Below, piece after piece: positions 13,492-15,744 of a DNA stretch of 15,744 bases. The notes under the pieces are model-generated. The model was not told where the DNA came from. It worked only from the letters and a program-made list of their open reading frames with translations, and made no database searches. Position numbers and translations under genes: made by a program. The stretch's first letter is position 1, and every line of letters starts with the position of its first letter. The stretch lies in NCBI GenBank assembly GCA_038210415.1, contig JBBQWS010000065.1, positions 1 through 15,744 on the forward strand, in the 5' to 3' direction. The stretch comes from JBBQWS01 sp038210415. Lineage in GTDB: Bacteria > Actinomycetota > Actinomycetes > Prado026.

Positions 13492-13946
13492 CCGCGCTCC
13501 TGATCGGTGTCGGCCACCCGCACCGCGGTGACGACGGAGTAGGCGCCGAAGTCGCCCGCCGCGCGGCAGCGCTGGGCCTCAGTGACGTCGTGGTCCTGGA
13601 GATCGACGACCTTGCGAGCCTCATCGACACCTGGGCGGGAGCCGATCGCGTGGTCGTGGTCGACGCGATGGTGTCGGGTAACCCACCCGGGACGCTGCGG
13701 ACGCTATGCGTCACCGACACGCCGCTGCCGGCGGACGGATGGTCGGCGGGTGGCACCCACGCCCTCGGACTGTCCGCTGCGGTGGAGCTCTCGCGCGCGC
13801 TGGGGCGCCTTCCGCAACGCCTGACGGTGGTCGGGATCGAGATCTCCACGGTGAGCGCCGGGGCCGGACTCTCGCGTGACGTCGACTCCGCCGTCGAGCC
13901 CGCGCTGAAGGCGGTCCTCGACGCGCTCGAGGAGGGTGAGCCCTGA
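13488..13946 (+). CDS. Hydrogenase maturation endopeptidase (HyaD/HycI type)
   Basis: A 152-residue Ni-dependent endopeptidase that trims the C-terminal tail of the large subunit after NiFe-site assembly. The N-terminus LLIGVGHPHRGDDGVG carries the family signature with the acidic metal ligand in GDDG, but has His where most family members have Asn (G-N-P). The second ligand region is VVVDAMVSGNPPG (about 58-70) and the third is GGTHALGLSAAVEL (about 87-100) with the conserved His. The C-terminal VVGIEISTVSAGAGLS fits the family's 'vgie.....g..lS' segment. Its ATG overlaps the large-subunit stop (ATGA), a common arrangement that couples protease and substrate synthesis. Its partner is most likely the large subunit immediately upstream. 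Confidence 0.9.
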   Translation: MTALLIGVGHPHRGDDGVGAEVARRAAALGLSDVVVLEIDDLASLIDTWAGADRVVVVDAMVSGNPPGTLRTLCVTDTPLPADGWSAGGTHALGLSAAVELSRALGRLPQRLTVVGIEISTVSAGAGLSRDVDSAVEPALKAVLDALEEGEP

Positions 13947-14167
13947 TGTGCCTCGGTGCTCCCTGCCAGGTGTTGACGCCTCCCGTGAACGAAGTGGTGC
14001 TCGTCGGTCTCGGCGACCGCCAGGTCGAGGTCTCGCTGTTGACGTTGCAGGAGCCGGTGACCGTCGGCGACTGGTTGCTCGTCCACTGCGGGCTCGCGCT
14101 GGCTCACCTCACCGAAGACGAAGCGCTCGACGCGTTGTCGATACGAACCCCGGAGGAATCCCCATGA
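13946..14167 (+). CDS. hypC: HypC/HupF-family hydrogenase assembly chaperone
   Basis: A 73-residue OB-fold chaperone. It starts with MCLGAPCQV, the HypC signature MC(L/I)GxPxxV in which Cys2 binds the iron centre while HypD loads the Fe(CN)2CO unit and delivers it to the large subunit. A second Cys at position 7 is not usual in the family. The body (VVLVGLGDRQVEVSLL, then TVGDWLLVHCGLALAHL) matches the short beta barrel and the conserved 'GDyVlvHaGfAi' segment. The stop of the protease gene and this ATG overlap by one base (TGATG). HypD, HypE, HypA, HypB and HypF are not in the window, so they must be encoded elsewhere or further downstream. Confidence 0.9.
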   Translation: MCLGAPCQVLTPPVNEVVLVGLGDRQVEVSLLTLQEPVTVGDWLLVHCGLALAHLTEDEALDALSIRTPEESP

Positions 14168-15111
14168 CGTCCAGTCGACGGACCGGCCTGCTGCTCGCGC
14201 TGGTGACGGCAGCCATCAGCGGCTTCGCCGTCTTCTTCAACAGCTTTGGCGTGAAGGCCGTCGGCAACGCGACGACCTACACGACGCTCAAGAACACCGT
14301 CGCCTTCCTCGTGCTCCTGATCGGCGTGACCGTCCTGATGGCCGCCGACCGGCCACGCGAGCGGGTCGTGCTCACGCGACCGAACACCATGCAGCAGTGG
14401 CTCGGCCTCGCCGTCGTCGGCGTGCTCGGCGGGGCGGTCGCCTTCGTCCTCTTCTTCGAGGGACTGGCCCGGGCGTCCTCGTCGAACGCTGCCTTCCTGC
14501 ACAAGACCCTGCTCATCTGGGTCGCGCTGCTCGCAGTGCCACTGCTCGGCGAACGGCTCGGCCGGTGGCACCTCCTAGCCATCACCTTGCTCGTGGTCGG
14601 TCAGGTCGGGCTCGCCGGGGGCGCCGCTGCCGCGTTCGGGCAGGGCGAGCTCATGATCCTCGCCGCCACCGTGGTCTGGGCCGTCGAGGTCGTGCTCGCC
14701 AAGTGGCTGCTCAGGGATCTGTCGTCCTGGACCCTGGGACTGACCCGGATGGGCGTCGGCTCCGCCGTCCTCCTGGCCTGGACGGCAGCACGAGGTGGCC
14801 TGGCCATGGTGGGGTCCCTCACCACCGAGCAGTGGGGCTGGGTGCTCTTCACCGGCCTTCTGCTCGCGGGGTACGTCTCCGCCTGGTACGCGGCGCTGGC
14901 TCGGGCGCAAGCGGTCGACGTCACCGCGGTTCTGGTCGTGGGAGCAGTCATCACCGTGCTGCTGGGTGCTGCTGCGCAGGGCCAGCCATTGGTCCCGCGG
15001 GCGGCCTGGATCGCCCTCGTCCTCGCCGGCGGCGCGCTGGTCGCCACCCCGATGTGGCGAGGCAGCCCGGCGGTAGGGGCGGCCAGCCGAGGAGGCACGG
15101 TGTCGGCATGA
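14164..15111 (+). CDS. EamA/DMT-superfamily transporter in the hydrogenase operon
   Basis: A 315-residue inner-membrane protein with about ten hydrophobic segments arranged as two EamA repeats (about 10-150 and 165-300). Examples are LLLALVTAAISGFAVFFNSF at the first span, GLAVVGVLGGAVAFVLFFEG near 85, LLIWVALLAVPLLGERL near 122 and MILAATVVWAVEVVLAKWLL near 165. The P-x-x-GERL motif is characteristic of drug/metabolite transporters, which export or import small metabolites. The ATG (14164) overlaps the HypC-like stop and is preceded by GGAGGA; its stop in turn overlaps the next ATG, so it is firmly inside the hydrogenase operon. The substrate is unknown. A role in nickel, iron or redox metabolite movement is only a guess from context. 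Confidence 0.85.
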   Translation: MTSSRRTGLLLALVTAAISGFAVFFNSFGVKAVGNATTYTTLKNTVAFLVLLIGVTVLMAADRPRERVVLTRPNTMQQWLGLAVVGVLGGAVAFVLFFEGLARASSSNAAFLHKTLLIWVALLAVPLLGERLGRWHLLAITLLVVGQVGLAGGAAAAFGQGELMILAATVVWAVEVVLAKWLLRDLSSWTLGLTRMGVGSAVLLAWTAARGGLAMVGSLTTEQWGWVLFTGLLLAGYVSAWYAALARAQAVDVTAVLVVGAVITVLLGAAAQGQPLVPRAAWIALVLAGGALVATPMWRGSPAVGAASRGGTVSA

Positions 15112-15744
15112 CCGACGGGGCGCTGCTCTTCGCGCGCTACGCCTACCCCCCTAACGAGCTGGGCTACTGCGGGGCGGACGACCCGGCGCAGCTACTCGAA
15201 CGCACCTCGGTCGGGGCGGTGGACGTCGACCTGCGGCGCACGCTGCGCAGCTTCGAGGGGGCATGGCCCTACCTCGAGCTGATCGCTCACGCCAACGGCC
15301 TGGCCGACCCCTTGGACGCCGGGGTCGTGGAGGCGTACTGGATCGGCAACGACCTGCTCGCAGCCGTCGATCCGCGACTGATGGCGCTCTCGTTGGAGGA
15401 GAGGTTCCGTCCGCTCCTTGGTCGGACCTGGAGCCCGCTCGGGGAATCTGCCGGGGCGGGCGCGTTGCCCCATCACAGCTTCCACGTGCTGGGCGTCTAC
15501 CCCTATGTCGGCCTGCTGCGCACCGGCGTGATCGAAGAACCGCTGCGTGTTCTCGACCGGTGCCGGATCCGGTGGGGCCGCGTCGTCGAGGTCGGCGATG
15601 ATCATGCCCTGGTCCTGGCCAGACCCCTGCTCTGGGACGGCCTTCGACTGCACCTGGGTGACCCAGTGGCCGAAGAGGTGCGGACCCAACGGGCCGGAAG
15701 GGGCCTCGCTCCCGGCCTGGCGCCGGATGATTGGTGCTCCTTGC
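15108..15744 (+). CDS. DUF6390-like hydrogenase-operon protein, C-terminus cut by window edge
   Basis: An open frame starting at ATG 15108 (overlapping the transporter stop as ATGA) runs to the last base, giving 212 residues with no stop. It reads MTDGALLFARYAYPPNELGY, then contains GADDP, SFEGAWPYLELIA, EAYWIGNDLL (about 79-88) and HHSFHVLGVYPYVGLLRTG (about 124-142). This pattern matches what I know as DUF6390, an actinobacterial family found next to [NiFe]-hydrogenase genes; its function is unknown. The His/Trp/Cys content, including HHSFH, could bind metal, but this is speculation. There is no signal peptide or membrane span. The position at the end of a tightly coupled hydrogenase operon argues for a role in assembly or use of this enzyme. 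Relatives are only slightly longer, so little is missing. Confidence 0.7.
   Translation, partial: MTDGALLFARYAYPPNELGYCGADDPAQLLERTSVGAVDVDLRRTLRSFEGAWPYLELIAHANGLADPLDAGVVEAYWIGNDLLAAVDPRLMALSLEERFRPLLGRTWSPLGESAGAGALPHHSFHVLGVYPYVGLLRTGVIEEPLRVLDRCRIRWGRVVEVGDDHALVLARPLLWDGLRLHLGDPVAEEVRTQRAGRGLAPGLAPDDWCSL

Noticed and set aside
1..15744. CRISPR arrays, tRNA or rRNA genes, phage genes, toxin-antitoxin pairs
   Set aside because: No regularly spaced repeats, no cloverleaf-like sequence, no rRNA-like conserved segment and no recognisable phage or toxin proteins were seen by eye on either strand.

Overview
The window is GC-rich throughout, with dense reading frames, frequent GTG starts and tightly overlapping genes. 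It looks like a high-GC actinobacterium. The sulfatase C-terminal domains and the hydrogenase operon layout recall Nocardioides-like or related soil actinobacteria. This is inference from protein style; no rRNA or marker gene is present.

Left part (1-3656) is ordinary or decayed accessory DNA. It holds the 5' end of a probable DNA-3-methyladenine glycosylase (minus), a YCII-domain protein (minus), a 5'-truncated MarR regulator remnant (plus), a 441-base stretch with no confident gene, a GNAT acetyltransferase (plus), and a two-gene ABC exporter (minus, ATPase then permease, 4-base overlap). A 512-base gap follows, with a possible transposase relic.

Middle part (4169-8650) holds a secreted formylglycine-type sulfatase carrying a PKD domain. 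Its convergent partner, 4 bases away, is an anaerobic sulfatase-maturating radical SAM enzyme (anSME). A spermidine-synthase-like SAM-dependent protein follows on the minus strand.

Right part (8930 to the end) is one long plus-strand operon for a group 3b-type, cytosolic, NAD(P)-linked [NiFe]-hydrogenase. The order is 4Fe-4S beta subunit, cyclic-nucleotide-binding-domain protein, FAD/NAD(P) gamma subunit, small subunit, large subunit, maturation endopeptidase, HypC-like chaperone, a 10-TM EamA/DMT transporter, and a DUF6390-like protein cut by the window edge. From the gamma subunit's stop onward, consecutive genes overlap or nearly touch, which implies translational coupling.

The most interesting signal is regulatory. 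Three intergenic palindromes fitting GGGNCNNNNGNCCC, the core of the DosR/DevR hypoxia box, lie upstream of the sulfatase (4023-4036), the anSME (7816-7829) and the hydrogenase operon (8861-8874). The last two have the same geometry, with a -10-like hexamer where a site centred at -42.5 would put it. I infer a small hypoxia/redox-stress regulon joining H2 metabolism to an oxygen-independent sulfatase activation system. This makes sense because the anSME works without oxygen, whereas the usual actinobacterial formylglycine-generating enzyme needs it.
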